Source: Alphaproteobacteria bacterium MarineAlpha2_Bin1 (GTDB lineage: Bacteria > Pseudomonadota > Alphaproteobacteria > SHVP01). From it: a stretch of DNA of 33,196 bases. The position numbers and the translations under genes are program-made. This document shows positions 33,176-33,196 of this stretch, one piece after another (within the stretch, counting starts at the first letter, position 1; the number at the start of each line of letters is the position of its first letter). The stretch covers positions 1-33,196 of the forward strand of contig PTLN01000007.1 of NCBI GenBank assembly GCA_002938125.1, in the 5' to 3' direction. The notes beneath the pieces were generated by a model that searched no databases, had not been told where the DNA came from, and worked only from the letters and a program-made list of their open reading frames with translations.

Positions 33176-33196
33176 TAAATTTATTTTTGCAATTCT

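Overview
The window comes from a strongly AT-rich, compact bacterial genome with short intergenic gaps, overlapping start/stop codons and several non-ATG starts. Gene content points to an alphaproteobacterium, probably a streamlined marine lineage: an IalB-family gene next to rlmN and argG, a DUF1365/Cfa/DUF6134/DUF3833 lipid cluster, acetoacetyl-CoA synthetase and a form-II CoxL-like Mo hydroxylase. I see no tRNA, rRNA, CRISPR array, insertion sequence or phage structural gene.

Region 1 (1-7910) is a vitamin B12 uptake locus. A cobalamin riboswitch on the minus strand precedes a tightly packed operon: TonB-dependent receptor (btuB), binding protein (btuF), permease (btuC), ATPase (btuD), a dedicated TonB, then a molybdopterin-binding hydroxylase subunit cut by the window edge. 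A HupE/UreJ-type metal permease (probably cobalt or nickel) is divergent.

Region 2 (7917-13157) holds an RND efflux pump. Its periplasmic adaptor carries four EF-hand calcium loops before the usual adaptor domain. A DUF3833 secreted protein is divergent from it.

Region 3 (13171-18074, minus strand) is an envelope-lipid modification cluster: S-adenosylmethionine decarboxylase, FAD amine-oxidase-like oxidoreductase, DUF1365, a Cfa-type SAM methyltransferase with altered bicarbonate-pocket residues, DUF6134 and an NTF2-like protein. It resembles clusters tied to singlet-oxygen/photo-oxidative stress in other alphaproteobacteria.

Region 4 (18130-25003) is mixed metabolism. It has an alpha/beta-hydrolase-fold protein without a serine nucleophile, behind a leader containing a perfect palindrome; a superinfection-immunity-family small membrane protein; a quinone-oxidoreductase-like MDR; and an SDR preceded by a small gene, missed by the ORF track, that must start on ATT or ATA. 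A catabolic-looking trio follows (PEP-mutase/isocitrate-lyase family, isochorismatase family, CaiB/BaiF CoA-transferase), with a convergent glutamine amidotransferase.

Region 5 (25163-33175) is largely housekeeping: yggT-folD; the minus-strand run aacS, SPOUT RNA methyltransferase, ialB-like, rlmN, argG; and at the right end an EamA transporter with a low-molecular-weight protein tyrosine phosphatase.
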